A stretch of DNA of 64,000 nucleotides, taken from assembly GCF_000759025.1 (NCBI RefSeq), contig NZ_JPOS01000038.1:186001-250000 (forward strand). The letters are read 5' to 3'. Source of the DNA: Phaeodactylibacter xiamenensis. GTDB lineage: Bacteria; Bacteroidota; Bacteroidia; Chitinophagales; Saprospiraceae. A model generated the notes under the pieces. The model was not told where the DNA came from and did not search any database. It was given only the letters and a program-made list of their open reading frames with translations. This document shows positions 17,995 through 26,718 of the stretch, one piece after another. How positions within the stretch are numbered: the stretch's first letter is position 1; every line of letters begins with the position of its first letter. Position numbers and translations under genes: made by a program.

Positions 17995-19749
17995 ATGCGG
18001 TATTTTATTGGTTGTTTACTTCTATTCGGTAGCGCTGTCCTACATGCCCAGCTTCACGATTATACCTGGCTTATTGGTTACGGTGGAGGGCCGGGCACGC
18101 CTACGGACGATAATTTTGGACTGTCTGAATTAGATTTTCACGGCGAGGAGCTGATCATCAAGGAAGTAGAGATCAGCGAAGCAGAATTTTACGCCAATAA
18201 TGTCAGTTTTAGCGATGCAGATGGAAAATTAGTAATGTATTTTGATGGAATGAATGTATTCGGAAGTAACCATCACATTGCAGATAATGGCACAAATTGG
18301 TTCGAAGGGGAATTAGAAGGTGGATGGTATCAGGCTCAATCTAGTTTAGCTTTGCCTTCTTCGTTAGAACCTGATTGTGTTCATTTTATTAATATTGAGC
18401 AAAATCTATTAAGTATCCCTCCCGATACATTGGACGTTTTTGGTGAGAAGCTGTACTATTCTTGCGTAGTCAAGAACGAAAATGAGTTAACTGTTGTGAT
18501 TAGAAAACAATTATTGCTTCATGATACCTTAACTCTTGGAAAACTAACTGTCTGCCGACACGGAAATGGCAGAGATTGGTGGCTATTAGTGCCAGAATTA
18601 TATGGATGGAAAGTATTTCGATTTCTAATTACTCCTGAAGGAATCGAGCAGTATTCTGCGTTATTGTTGGATCAATGGCTTGCCGATGGATTGGGCCAAG
18701 CAAAGTTTAGCAGTAATGGAGCCCATTATATGCGGTATAATGGAATATCTTCTACAGCGGGCGAATGGGTAACGATTTGGGACTTCGACCGTTGCACCGG
18801 GCAGCTTAGCAACCGGCAGCAGGGCAACTTCCCAATCGGGGGCTCGAGCGGTGGTGCGGCTATATCCAAAAACAGCCGCTACCTGTACACGGCCTCCAAC
18901 ACTTTGCTCTACCAGTATGATCTTCAGGCTGAGGAGGTGCTCTCGACCCGAACGGTAATTGCCGAGTACGACGGGAATCTCGACCCTTTGCCTACTACTT
19001 TTTATCAGATGCAGCTGGCCCCGGACGGCAAAATATATATCAGCTCACCGGGGAGTGTGTTCAGCCTTCACGTTATTCACAATCCAGATGCAATATGCCC
19101 GGACTGCCGCATTGAGCAGCATAGTATCGAACTCCCATTTTATAACTATACCTCTATCCCCAATCAGCCCAACTACCGCCTCGGCCCCATAGACGGCAGC
19201 CCCTGCGATACCCTTGGCATCGACAATATACCGCTCTCCCGCTGGCGCTACGAACAGGATACGCTCACGCCCTTCACCGTGCAGTTTTACGACCTGAGCG
19301 ACTACGAGCCGGCCACCTGGTCCTGGGACTTTGGCGAGGGCAGCAGCAGCACGGATACCCTGCCCGCTCATACGTTCCCCGGCCCAGGCACCTACGAGGT
19401 CTGCCTCACCGTCAGCAACGCCAATGGCAGTGATACGAAGTGCAAAACACTGGAGTTTACAGAGCCCGTCACGGCCACCGAGCAAGCGGAAATAGCCCCG
19501 CTTGCCACTGCTTTCCCCAACCCCTTCCGGGAGCGCTTCAGCCTGTCGCTGCGGGCAGGTTGGCTGCCCGTACAAGTCAATGCCGTGGTATACGATGCGA
19601 TGGGCAGGCCCGTCCTCACGCAGCGCCTGTCGGCCGGCTTCAACACACTGGATTTGAGCGGGCACCCGGCGGGCGTCTACACCTGGCGGGTGGAGGAGCA
19701 GGGGCGCGTGCTGGAAGTAGGGAAGGTGGTGAAGATTGGTAATCGGTAA
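17995..19749 (+). CDS. T9SS-exported protein: beta-propeller-like N-domain, PKD domain, sorting domain (copy 2)
   Basis: The 584-residue protein repeats the layout of its upstream neighbour: signal peptide (MRYFIGCLLLFGSAVLHAQ), propeller-like region with APDGKIYISSPG and HVIHNPDAICPDCRIEQ, PKD domain and a T9SS sorting domain ending VGKVVKIGNR. The start lies 12 nt after the stop of copy 1, so the two are cotranscribed. Codons about 25-260 are A/T-rich, while the C-terminal module is G/C-rich, giving a mosaic look. No catalytic residues are recognisable. A surface role through T9SS is well supported by the sorting domain; the binding partner is unknown. Confidence 0.85.
   Translation: MRYFIGCLLLFGSAVLHAQLHDYTWLIGYGGGPGTPTDDNFGLSELDFHGEELIIKEVEISEAEFYANNVSFSDADGKLVMYFDGMNVFGSNHHIADNGTNWFEGELEGGWYQAQSSLALPSSLEPDCVHFINIEQNLLSIPPDTLDVFGEKLYYSCVVKNENELTVVIRKQLLLHDTLTLGKLTVCRHGNGRDWWLLVPELYGWKVFRFLITPEGIEQYSALLLDQWLADGLGQAKFSSNGAHYMRYNGISSTAGEWVTIWDFDRCTGQLSNRQQGNFPIGGSSGGAAISKNSRYLYTASNTLLYQYDLQAEEVLSTRTVIAEYDGNLDPLPTTFYQMQLAPDGKIYISSPGSVFSLHVIHNPDAICPDCRIEQHSIELPFYNYTSIPNQPNYRLGPIDGSPCDTLGIDNIPLSRWRYEQDTLTPFTVQFYDLSDYEPATWSWDFGEGSSSTDTLPAHTFPGPGTYEVCLTVSNANGSDTKCKTLEFTEPVTATEQAEIAPLATAFPNPFRERFSLSLRAGWLPVQVNAVVYDAMGRPVLTQRLSAGFNTLDLSGHPAGVYTWRVEEQGRVLEVGKVVKIGNR
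19168..19749 (+). repeat. 582-nt direct repeat, copy 2 (PKD plus T9SS sorting domain)
   Basis: This is the second copy of the 3' module described for 17401-17982. It has the same length with no indels and only scattered substitutions. Such a pair is a substrate for homologous recombination that would delete one paralogue or exchange their tails. Confidence 0.9.
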
Positions 19750-19787
19750 TGCTTCTCTTTTACAAATCCCAGGTAAATCGTCTATAA

Positions 19788-20105
19788 GTTTGCGGTCAAA
19801 TCCATTGGATTTTCAGCAGATTGAAGGGCCGGGCAGACCAGGGCGCGTTATGGGAGAATTTTTTAGTTGCAGAACGCATGAAATACCTGCACGCACGCCT
19901 GCGATTTCCCAGACAATACTTCTGGCGCACACATGACCATCAGGAGTTGGACTATGTGGAAGAAACAGATGGTCATCTTTATGGGGATGAGTTTAAGTGG
20001 AACCCGGAGAAAGCTAAGAAGCCGGTAGCTTTCGCGAAAGCTTACCCAAAAGCGGAGGTCCAATTACTGCATCAACATAATTTTGAGCCGTTCTTATTAG
20101 ATTAA
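19788..20105 (+). pseudogene. C-terminal remnant of a DUF4143 ATP-binding protein
   Basis: Only the last ~85 residues of a DUF4143 AAA-type ATPase survive: QGALWENFLVAERMKYLHAR, then FWRTHDHQELDYVEE and FKWNPEKAKKPVAF, ending ... EPFLLD. Full members are about 380-400 residues with an N-terminal Walker A ATPase, of which nothing remains here. The frame is open from 19788 but has no ATG before the conserved part (the ORF track uses a TTG at 19821). No transposase or repeat is visible at its 5' break. It is best regarded as decayed. Confidence 0.75.
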
Positions 20106-20118
20106 TGAAGCCGTAACC

Positions 20119-21981
20119 TTAATTTTTGGGCACATACCGCTCCACCCGCACCTCATCCAAATACACCCGTTGCCCTGCCGGATTGCGTAGGTAAAGCCGC
20201 AGCTGCCAATCGGGCTCAAAGCCGCGCGGGAGCCGGAGGAAGAAAGCCGCCTCGCCCCATTGGTCAGGAGTACCGGCATGCCAGATGGAGTAGTCGCTGT
20301 TGCCGATGTAGGAAGTAGGGCGCATCAGTCGGCGTTTTTTGCGGCGCCCATCTGCATTTCGCAATTCAGCAAAGAGGATGATGCCCAGGTCCCGGTTCCA
20401 GATGCGGCCGGCTGCGGGCATATAGGCACGGAGGCTGATGCGGAGCCAATTGCCGGGCTGTGCTGCATCTAAAGCAATCTGATCAGACAGGGTATAGTCG
20501 CCATCAGGAGGCAGCAAAGCGCCCTGCCCCTGAAAAACCTGCTCAGTAGACCGGTTCGGAAGACCGGCAGACTCAAAGCCTTCCTGGAAAAGCAGGTCGG
20601 CTGCTTGTAGCGTGATCGTGTCACGGGGTTGCCGCTCCTTCGTGTCGAAGGCGACCATGGAGTGCCAGGTGGGCTGCAGCGTGCCGAAGGTTTCCAGGTA
20701 GAAAGCGGCATTGCCCCGCTCTGACCAAATGATGCCCTTCTTCATCTGCCAGGTTTGAAATAAGTTGAGCCAGGTGAAAAACAGCAGCCCCAGCCCCAAT
20801 CCTGCGGCTGCCCAACTGTGCCTAAGTAAAGGTGCGAAACAGGCCCCCAATCCAAAAGCTAAAAGCGGATAGGTTTCCACCATCGGCCGGGAGCCCAGCC
20901 CCGGGAAGTAAGTCCAGGCGTAATAGGAATAGTGGATGTAGGCGTGCAGCCCCACCAACAGTGCAATGGGCAGCAGCTTGCCCGGAGCATGCCGGTGCAG
21001 GCGGAACAGCCCGATCAGACTGAAGAGCATCACCGGGGTGTAAATCAGCCAGCCATTAGAGAAGTCGAACCAGCCTTTGTAAATCATGGGCTGCAGGAAG
21101 TTGAAGCCTTCACCTTCGTAGGGATTGAAGTACAACTGCCCGCTCACATAGTACCAATATCCCAATTGCGGACTAAAGGCAAGCCCCAGCCCCAGCCCGG
21201 CGAGCAGAAGGAAAGCCGGCCGGCGCAGGAAGAACTGCCAGCGCTCGCGCAGGGTACTTGTGCTATTCACTCCCCACAGGAGCGGGATGAGCAGGCTGAT
21301 GACTTCCGGCACCCGCGTCAGGGCAATCAGGCCCACGATCAGTCCGATACCGAATGCTTTGGCCCGGCCGGGGCGGTCGTAGAACCTTTCGGTGAGCCAT
21401 AAGAGCAGGCAGTAATTGAAAAAGAGAAAACCGTGCGCCATCGTAACGTAGGTGGCATGGTAGAATACGTTGGTGGCAAAAGCAAGGGTAAGCAGCACCA
21501 CCGCCGTCACCCTGCTGCTGAAATACCGCTGCAGGACCCGGCTGAGCAAAAAGAACCCTGCTATCAGGTAAACGATAGTCGACAAACTGACCGCCAGCAG
21601 GTAGGGCTTGCTCCAGCCATCTGCGGTGTAAGCATCAGTGGCTTTCGCCCAGGCGTGGGCCAGGAGGAAAAAGGGCGTTTCTATCACTGGCACGCCCAGG
21701 GTGTATTTGATATAGCGCCGCCCGCGTTCTGTGAGGCGTATGCCAAATTCATCCTCGCGGGGATCGGGAGAACCGGGGTTGGCGGCCTGCAGGCTGCTGA
21801 TGGTCGCATCGTAGTCGCCAACATCCTGATTGACCCAAAAAGAGACCACATGCAGGTAGTAGCTGTTGCTGTCGCCGTAGTACAGGGCTTCATCCCACCG
21901 GTCGATGAGCACGTAACCAGCCAGAAAAAGCAGGGCGATGGCGAGCAGGGCCCGTCTGATGATGGGAGGAGTGGTATCCAA
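20119..21981 (-). CDS. Polytopic membrane protein, GT-C/ArnT-like, with C-terminal beta-sandwich-like domain
   Basis: The 620-residue protein has about ten or more hydrophobic helices over residues 1-440 in the pattern of GT-C (GT39/PMT-like) glycosyltransferases: an N-terminal helix, then a large outer loop (YYGDSNSYYLHVVSFW ... LTERGRRYIKYTLGVP) containing acidic residues, then many helices. Residues about 455-620 form a soluble tail (LFQEGFESAGLPN ... VYLDEVRVERYV) that reads like a carbohydrate-binding jelly-roll. GT-C enzymes move sugars from polyprenyl phosphates onto glycans or proteins in the periplasm. The family call is moderate, the substrate unknown. It is divergent from a membrane protein of parallel design at 22412. 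Confidence 0.65.
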   Translation of the reverse strand: MDTTPPIIRRALLAIALLFLAGYVLIDRWDEALYYGDSNSYYLHVVSFWVNQDVGDYDATISSLQAANPGSPDPREDEFGIRLTERGRRYIKYTLGVPVIETPFFLLAHAWAKATDAYTADGWSKPYLLAVSLSTIVYLIAGFFLLSRVLQRYFSSRVTAVVLLTLAFATNVFYHATYVTMAHGFLFFNYCLLLWLTERFYDRPGRAKAFGIGLIVGLIALTRVPEVISLLIPLLWGVNSTSTLRERWQFFLRRPAFLLLAGLGLGLAFSPQLGYWYYVSGQLYFNPYEGEGFNFLQPMIYKGWFDFSNGWLIYTPVMLFSLIGLFRLHRHAPGKLLPIALLVGLHAYIHYSYYAWTYFPGLGSRPMVETYPLLAFGLGACFAPLLRHSWAAAGLGLGLLFFTWLNLFQTWQMKKGIIWSERGNAAFYLETFGTLQPTWHSMVAFDTKERQPRDTITLQAADLLFQEGFESAGLPNRSTEQVFQGQGALLPPDGDYTLSDQIALDAAQPGNWLRISLRAYMPAAGRIWNRDLGIILFAELRNADGRRKKRRLMRPTSYIGNSDYSIWHAGTPDQWGEAAFFLRLPRGFEPDWQLRLYLRNPAGQRVYLDEVRVERYVPKN

Positions 21982-22070
21982 TGGCCTGGGTTTGGTTTCG
22001 GGGCTGAAGATAAGAAAGGTTGGGTTGTTTTATGGGCGTTTGGGATTGAATTCGCGCGAAGTCCGTGGAG

Positions 22071-22168
22071 GGGTTTCACGCAGAGATCGTGGAGGAGGTT
22101 CGCGTAAAGTTCGCAAAAGGGTTTCACGCGGAGATCGCGGAGGGTTTTACGCAGCGGTTGCGGAGCGT
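22071..22168 (+). repeat. Degenerate ~25-nt tandem repeat (GTTTCACGCAGAGATCGCGG type)
   Basis: About four units with a 24-25 nt period follow each other: GTTTCACGCAGAGATCGTGG, then a weaker unit GGTTCGCGTAAAGTTCGC, then GTTTCACGCGGAGATCGCGG, then TTTTACGCAGCGGTTGCGG. The ORFs drawn through them are low-complexity reading of the repeat and I do not call them genes. The repeats lie in the 430-nt gap between the two divergent membrane-protein genes. Confidence 0.75.
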
Positions 22169-22245
22169 GTTCATGCAGAGAAAGTCTGATCTATCCTATC
22201 CAGCCAGGTATGCCAAACGTAGCGTTGAGTGCATCGTGGCTCATT

Positions 22246-22305
22246 CTTTGCGCACGCTGCGTGAAACCGGGTACACTGTATGGCTTTGCGCCCTTTGCGT
22301 GAAAA
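22246..22305 (-). repeat. Two ~22-nt repeats in inverted orientation to the preceding array
   Basis: CTTTGCGCACGCTGCGTGAA (from 22246) and CTTTGCGCCCTTTGCGTGAA (from 22284) are near copies of each other. Their GCGTGAAA cores are the reverse complement of the TTTCACGC cores at 22071-22168, so the two clusters could pair into a large hairpin. Confidence 0.65.
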
Positions 22306-22378
22306 AATTGCCAGCCCTATTGCGGTCTATATGCGAGGGTCTTTCCCTGAAACCCCACCTCATTTCCTCCCAAAAACG

Positions 22379-22386
22379 TACATTTG
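22379..22386 (+). promoter_or_regulatory. Candidate -7 element
   Basis: TACATTTG matches the Bacteroidota -7 consensus TAnnTTTG exactly and ends 25 nt before the ATG at 22412. No clear TTG is present at the -33 position. Confidence 0.4.
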
Positions 22387-22411
22387 CTCCTAAACAAGGA
22401 ACGCCGCCACC

Positions 22412-24727
22412 ATGAAGGACCGCTTTTCAGATGCAAACCTTGGCCGCCTGGCTGTTATCGTGCTTGGTATTGCCTTGCTTTGGTTGCGCTTCCCTGATTT
22501 CTTTGCCACGCCCAATCTGGTCATCGAGCCCTATGCCGATGGCCTTAAGGCGTACACCAATATCGAATACCACGCCCGCCACGACAGCTCCTTCACCTAC
22601 TTCGAAGGGATGAACTACCCCTACGGCGATCATGCTTCGGCTGCCGTTACGCAGCCCCTGGTCTCCGGGCTCATTAAAGTCGTGAGTGATTACGTGGTGG
22701 ACATCACAGGCTATACCCGGGCGATTGTCAACTTTTCGCTGCTGATTGGGATTTTGCTGGGTGCTTATTTTCTCTACCTGTCTTTTCTGCGGCTCGGGAC
22801 GGCTCCGTGGTGGGGCGCATTAGCGAGCCTTGGTATCGTCTTTTTATCCCCTCAAATTTACCGGTTTATCGCGCACTACGGTTTGTCGCATATTGAGGTC
22901 ATTCCCATATTATTTTACCTCCTCATCCGGCTGGAGGAAGCGCACAGCCTGAAGTACAGCCTTTGGATGGCCGTGGCGCTGCTGGTCTTCCCGCTTATCC
23001 ACTTTTACTATTTCGTCATTATGGCGATGACCATATCCTTTTATTTTTTCTTTGGCTTTTTGCGAAAGCCCACCGTACGCCGGTTTTTTCGCTATCTGCT
23101 GCACTTTAGTGTGCAAATTGGGCCGCCGCTGGTCTTCTTTTATATTTGGATGTACCACAATAATCCGGTGACAGACCGTGCAGCGCGGCCCTGGGGTTTT
23201 TTCCACTTTCATTCTATCTGGGAGGATATTGTCACCTCCACAGCCATGCCTTATTTTGCCTGGATCAATGAGGAGGTGATCGCCATTCAGGATGGGGGCT
23301 TCGAAGGTAAAGGATACATTGGGCTGGTGGCGTTAATTGGCCTTTTGGTGCTTACCATTCGCTGGGTGAGCAGTGGCTTTAAAGCGTCATTTGTGCAGGC
23401 AGGCGGTGAGTTGCAGCCGTTCCTAAATAAAATGATGCTGACGAGCCTGGTGCTCCTGCTCCTGTCTTTTGGGCTACCGTTTACTATTCCGGGGCTGGAG
23501 GGGCTGCTGGATTATACAGGCCCCTATCAGCAATTCCGGTCGGTGGGGCGCTTTAACTGGCCTTTTTACTACGCCATCAACCTGATTGTCTTCACTGAGC
23601 TTTGGGCATGGATAGACCAATCCAAAGCACAGTGGAAGCTGAGGCTGGGCATTGGGGCTTTGCTCTTGCTGGGCTTTGAAGCCTATCATTCCTGTACCGA
23701 CCCCGACTTGAAACTGGATGACATCCGGCAATTGCACGAAGGCGAGACTTTTGCCGATTTACCAGGCATCGACTACCGGGAATTTCAGGCGACCGTCCCC
23801 CTGCCGTATTTTAACCTTGGCAGCGATAACTTCTGGATTGAAGCATCTGGCAATGTAATGCCATGGACACTCATTCTGGGTATGCAAGCAGGGCTTCCTA
23901 CCACAGGTGCTGCCCTGACTCGTACCAGCCGGAGTCAGGCGTACAATCAGCTGCAGCTGGTTTACGAACCCTATCGCATCCCGAAAATTCTGGAAGACTT
24001 CCCCAATGAAAAGCCACTGTTGCTGGTACTGGGCAAGTATCAGTTTGAGCAGCAGAAAGCCCATTTCGAGCATATGCTTACCGGTGCTCAACTGCTTTTT
24101 GAGAATGATCAGTATGCCCTCTACCGCCTGCCCCTGACGGCTTTTGAAGAACGGATTGAAGCCAGGTTACGGGACATCAATTACACGCTCAAAGCAGACA
24201 GTGCGGCTTTGTACCCGGTGGCCGGTTTTCTTTCCCGGGATTCCACGCATAACTTTTACTACGAAAGTTTTGATACCCTGTCCGCAGAACGGTACTACCG
24301 TGGCGGAGGGGCTTTTGTCGGGGAAGTCAGTCAGCCGAATATCCTGTTTGATAGCACTTTGCCCCGGCAGTATGGTACGGGCTGGTACACGTTTTCCACC
24401 TGGATTTACGTGGATGTAGACCGTCTGGCGACTGGCTTTTTTCATATTGAGGAGTATGAAGCTGAAAGCGGGGAGCGTTTGCAGGAACAGCACTACCGCA
24501 TCTACGACCACTTCCGTACCTTTGATCATAACGGATGGGCACTGGTGGAAATGGGCTTTATCCCGCAGCGCTCCGACAGCCGTATCCGGTTTTGGGTAGA
24601 CAATCAGGACATCGGAGAGGCACCACTTTTTGTCGATGAGCTGCTCATCCGGCATGATATTGCAGAGATTTATCAGAAAGGGCAGCATTACCTTTTTAAG
24701 AACAACCGGTGGTATCCGGTAGAATAA
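22412..24727 (+). CDS. Polytopic membrane protein with C-terminal extracytoplasmic domain (GT-C-like)
   Basis: The 771-residue protein has an N-terminal helix, a loop with IEPYADGLKAYTNIEYHAR and YFEGMNYPYGDH, and about ten further hydrophobic helices up to residue 430. The remaining ~340 residues are soluble; the last 150 (YYESFDTLSAERYYRGGG ... PLFVDELLIRHD) look like a beta-sandwich. The acidic residues in the first large loop are where GT-C glycosyltransferases carry their catalytic acid, so a polyprenyl-phosphate-dependent transferase is the best guess. I cannot name the family. Eleven nt separate it from the dihydroorotase-like gene, suggesting one transcript. Confidence 0.65.
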   Translation: MKDRFSDANLGRLAVIVLGIALLWLRFPDFFATPNLVIEPYADGLKAYTNIEYHARHDSSFTYFEGMNYPYGDHASAAVTQPLVSGLIKVVSDYVVDITGYTRAIVNFSLLIGILLGAYFLYLSFLRLGTAPWWGALASLGIVFLSPQIYRFIAHYGLSHIEVIPILFYLLIRLEEAHSLKYSLWMAVALLVFPLIHFYYFVIMAMTISFYFFFGFLRKPTVRRFFRYLLHFSVQIGPPLVFFYIWMYHNNPVTDRAARPWGFFHFHSIWEDIVTSTAMPYFAWINEEVIAIQDGGFEGKGYIGLVALIGLLVLTIRWVSSGFKASFVQAGGELQPFLNKMMLTSLVLLLLSFGLPFTIPGLEGLLDYTGPYQQFRSVGRFNWPFYYAINLIVFTELWAWIDQSKAQWKLRLGIGALLLLGFEAYHSCTDPDLKLDDIRQLHEGETFADLPGIDYREFQATVPLPYFNLGSDNFWIEASGNVMPWTLILGMQAGLPTTGAALTRTSRSQAYNQLQLVYEPYRIPKILEDFPNEKPLLLVLGKYQFEQQKAHFEHMLTGAQLLFENDQYALYRLPLTAFEERIEARLRDINYTLKADSAALYPVAGFLSRDSTHNFYYESFDTLSAERYYRGGGAFVGEVSQPNILFDSTLPRQYGTGWYTFSTWIYVDVDRLATGFFHIEEYEAESGERLQEQHYRIYDHFRTFDHNGWALVEMGFIPQRSDSRIRFWVDNQDIGEAPLFVDELLIRHDIAEIYQKGQHYLFKNNRWYPVE

Positions 24728-24737
24728 TCACAGGCGC

Positions 24738-26015
24738 ATGGACTTGCATATTAAGAACGCTACCATCATCGCACCAGGCAATCTGCATCATAAGCAGGTG
24801 CGTAGCATATTGATCAGGGAAGGGTATATTCAGAAAATCGGGGAAACACCCTTTGAAGGGGAGGATGCCCCTGTACTGGAAGCGGAAGGGCTACACCTGT
24901 CCATCGGCTGGATGGACTTCGGCGTGCAGGTGGGCGACCCCGGCTTGGAGCATCGCGAGACCCTGCATACCGCAGGCGCAGCGGCGGCGGCTGGTGGATT
25001 TACGGCAGTAGCCGCATTTCCCAATACGGACCCGGTTATTGATTCCAAGTCTGGGGTGCAGTACATTCGTCGAAATGCTGAAGGCAAGCTCGTCAACTTC
25101 CATCCCATGGGCGCGCTGACCCTGAAGTGCGCGGGCCGGGAAATTACCGAGATGATCGACATGCAGCGGGCTGGCGCGGTTGCCTTCACTGATGGCCCCA
25201 TCGCTTTGCAGCATACCGGGGTGATGCTTCGGGCGCTCAATTACGTTAAAGCCTTCGGAGGAGTAGTGATTAATCAGCCGCTCGAGGACCACCTGCGGCA
25301 CGGCGGGCAGGTGCACGAAGGCATCGTTTCTACTTCTCTGGGAATGCCGGGCATTCCATCGATAGCTGAGGAGGTGATGGTACGCCGTGATTTGCACCTG
25401 CTAGAGTATACCGAAAGCCGGTTGCACCTCGCTAATATCTCCACCGCGGGCGCCGTGCAAATGATACGCGAAGCCAAAGCCAAAGGGCTACAGGTAACCG
25501 CAAGCGTAGCCATTATGAACCTGGTCTACGAAGACGAAGCCACCTCTACCTTCGACTCCAATTTCAAAGTACTACCACCCCTGCGGAGTGCTACCGACCG
25601 GGCCGCATTGAAAGCGGGCGTACTTGACGGCACTATCGACATTATCGCCTCCAATCACCAACCGCTGGAAGAGGAAGCTAAAAAGCTGGAATTCCCCTAC
25701 GCGGAGTTTGGGGCAACCGGGCTGGAGACGTTGTACGCTTTATGCCGAACGCACCTGAGTGACTGGCTTACCGATGAACTGCTGATTGAGAAAATAGCTG
25801 GCAATCCCCGCCGCATTCTGGGGCTGGACTTACCCGAAATCAAAGAAGGCGCAATGGCAGAGCTGACCATCTTTCAACCGGATGCCCAATGGGTGTACGA
25901 TCGCAACCGGGTATATTCCCGCTCCCTGAATTCACCAGTGCTGGGGCAGGAACTGCGTGGGCGTGCCCTCGCCGTAGTGAATAACAATCAGTCGTTTGTA
26001 AATGCCCATTCATAG
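24738..26015 (+). CDS. Dihydroorotase-like protein lacking metal ligands (PyrC'-type)
   Basis: The 425-residue protein aligns along its length with class I dihydroorotases of the amidohydrolase superfamily (AFPNTDPVIDSKSGVQYI, GIPSIAEEVMVRRDL, NPRRILGL). The metal site is gone: the DxHxH motif reads DFGVQVGDPG (residues 60-69), the following Arg is Gly66, the usual His in the HxxxST segment is Asn (LANISTAG), the TPHH segment is AIMN, and the final TDHAP reads SNHQP. It therefore should not catalyse dihydroorotate formation. Inactive DHOase homologues (PyrC' of Pseudomonas) serve as structural partners of aspartate transcarbamoylase, a plausible role here. It sits in a run with DUF4199 and GT2 genes. 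Confidence 0.85.
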   Translation: MDLHIKNATIIAPGNLHHKQVRSILIREGYIQKIGETPFEGEDAPVLEAEGLHLSIGWMDFGVQVGDPGLEHRETLHTAGAAAAAGGFTAVAAFPNTDPVIDSKSGVQYIRRNAEGKLVNFHPMGALTLKCAGREITEMIDMQRAGAVAFTDGPIALQHTGVMLRALNYVKAFGGVVINQPLEDHLRHGGQVHEGIVSTSLGMPGIPSIAEEVMVRRDLHLLEYTESRLHLANISTAGAVQMIREAKAKGLQVTASVAIMNLVYEDEATSTFDSNFKVLPPLRSATDRAALKAGVLDGTIDIIASNHQPLEEEAKKLEFPYAEFGATGLETLYALCRTHLSDWLTDELLIEKIAGNPRRILGLDLPEIKEGAMAELTIFQPDAQWVYDRNRVYSRSLNSPVLGQELRGRALAVVNNNQSFVNAHS

Positions 26016-26084
26016 AAAATACCGGCAAGGGAGTAGGAATTGTCCGATATTGAAGCTTATTCACCAACTTTAACCATTACACTT

Positions 26085-26651
26085 ATGAGTACGCTTGACA
26101 ATCCTAATGAAACCATTGACCCTAAGGAAGTCTCTCCATGGCCTACCGGCAGCCGGCACGGTTTACTGGCCGGTTTAGTACTAATCATAGTCGGGTTGAT
26201 TATTCACATGACAGGCATGGTGGACTACACCGGGCAAAACTCAGGCGGGAACTGGATTTCCAATATTGCTACCTGGGGTGTGATGATTGCGGCTATTGTA
26301 TTGGCAGTGCGTCAGCACAAAGAGCAGGAACTGGGCGGATTTATCAGCTTTGGGCGCAGTTTTTACGTGGGCTTTATTGTGTCTCTGCTCATCGCGCTGA
26401 CTTCTGCCATCTGGGGCTATATTTTCTTTGCCTTCGTGGAGCCCGGGCTGATTGATACTATGATGGAGGTTAGCCGCGAGCAAATGATTGAACATCAAGG
26501 TATGAGCGAAAGTGATGCCGATCAGGCCATGAGTTACATGACCTGGATGATGAATCCAGCTATGCTTTCGGTATTCGCAGCCGTAGGCTCCCTGATCGCT
26601 GGTATTATCTTTTCACTGATTATTGGTGCCATTATGAAGCGGGAAGCTTAG
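26085..26651 (+). CDS. DUF4199 membrane protein (first copy)
   Basis: The 188-residue protein has four hydrophobic helices (GLLAGLVLIIVGLIIHM; ISNIATWGVMIAAIVLAV; FYVGFIVSLLIALTSAIWGYIFF; a C-terminal AVGSLIAGIIFSLIIGAIM) and the amphipathic linker typical of DUF4199 (EQMIEHQGMSESDADQAM). I start at ATG 26085; the upstream part of the track ORF has no ribosome-binding context and no conserved residues. DUF4199 function is unknown; it is often found near GT2 and dihydroorotase-like genes in Bacteroidota. Confidence 0.85.
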   Translation: MSTLDNPNETIDPKEVSPWPTGSRHGLLAGLVLIIVGLIIHMTGMVDYTGQNSGGNWISNIATWGVMIAAIVLAVRQHKEQELGGFISFGRSFYVGFIVSLLIALTSAIWGYIFFAFVEPGLIDTMMEVSREQMIEHQGMSESDADQAMSYMTWMMNPAMLSVFAAVGSLIAGIIFSLIIGAIMKREA

Positions 26652-26691
26652 GCTATCTTTTGGATCATACTGTTTTTTGCTTTAGCCCCCG

Positions 26692-26699
26692 TATATTTG
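26692..26699 (+). promoter_or_regulatory. Candidate -7 element
   Basis: TATATTTG, an exact TAnnTTTG match, lies 19 nt before the ATG of the second DUF4199 gene. No well-spaced -33 TTG is evident, so the second DUF4199 gene may also be read from the upstream operon. Confidence 0.35.
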
Positions 26700-26718
26700 C
26701 CGTACAATCAATAAGCAT

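Noticed and set aside
22065-22415. ORF of 116 aa through the intergenic repeats
   Set aside because: The residues (FHAEI, RVKFAKGFHAEI) are a direct reading of the DNA repeat and the frame runs into the next gene's leader.
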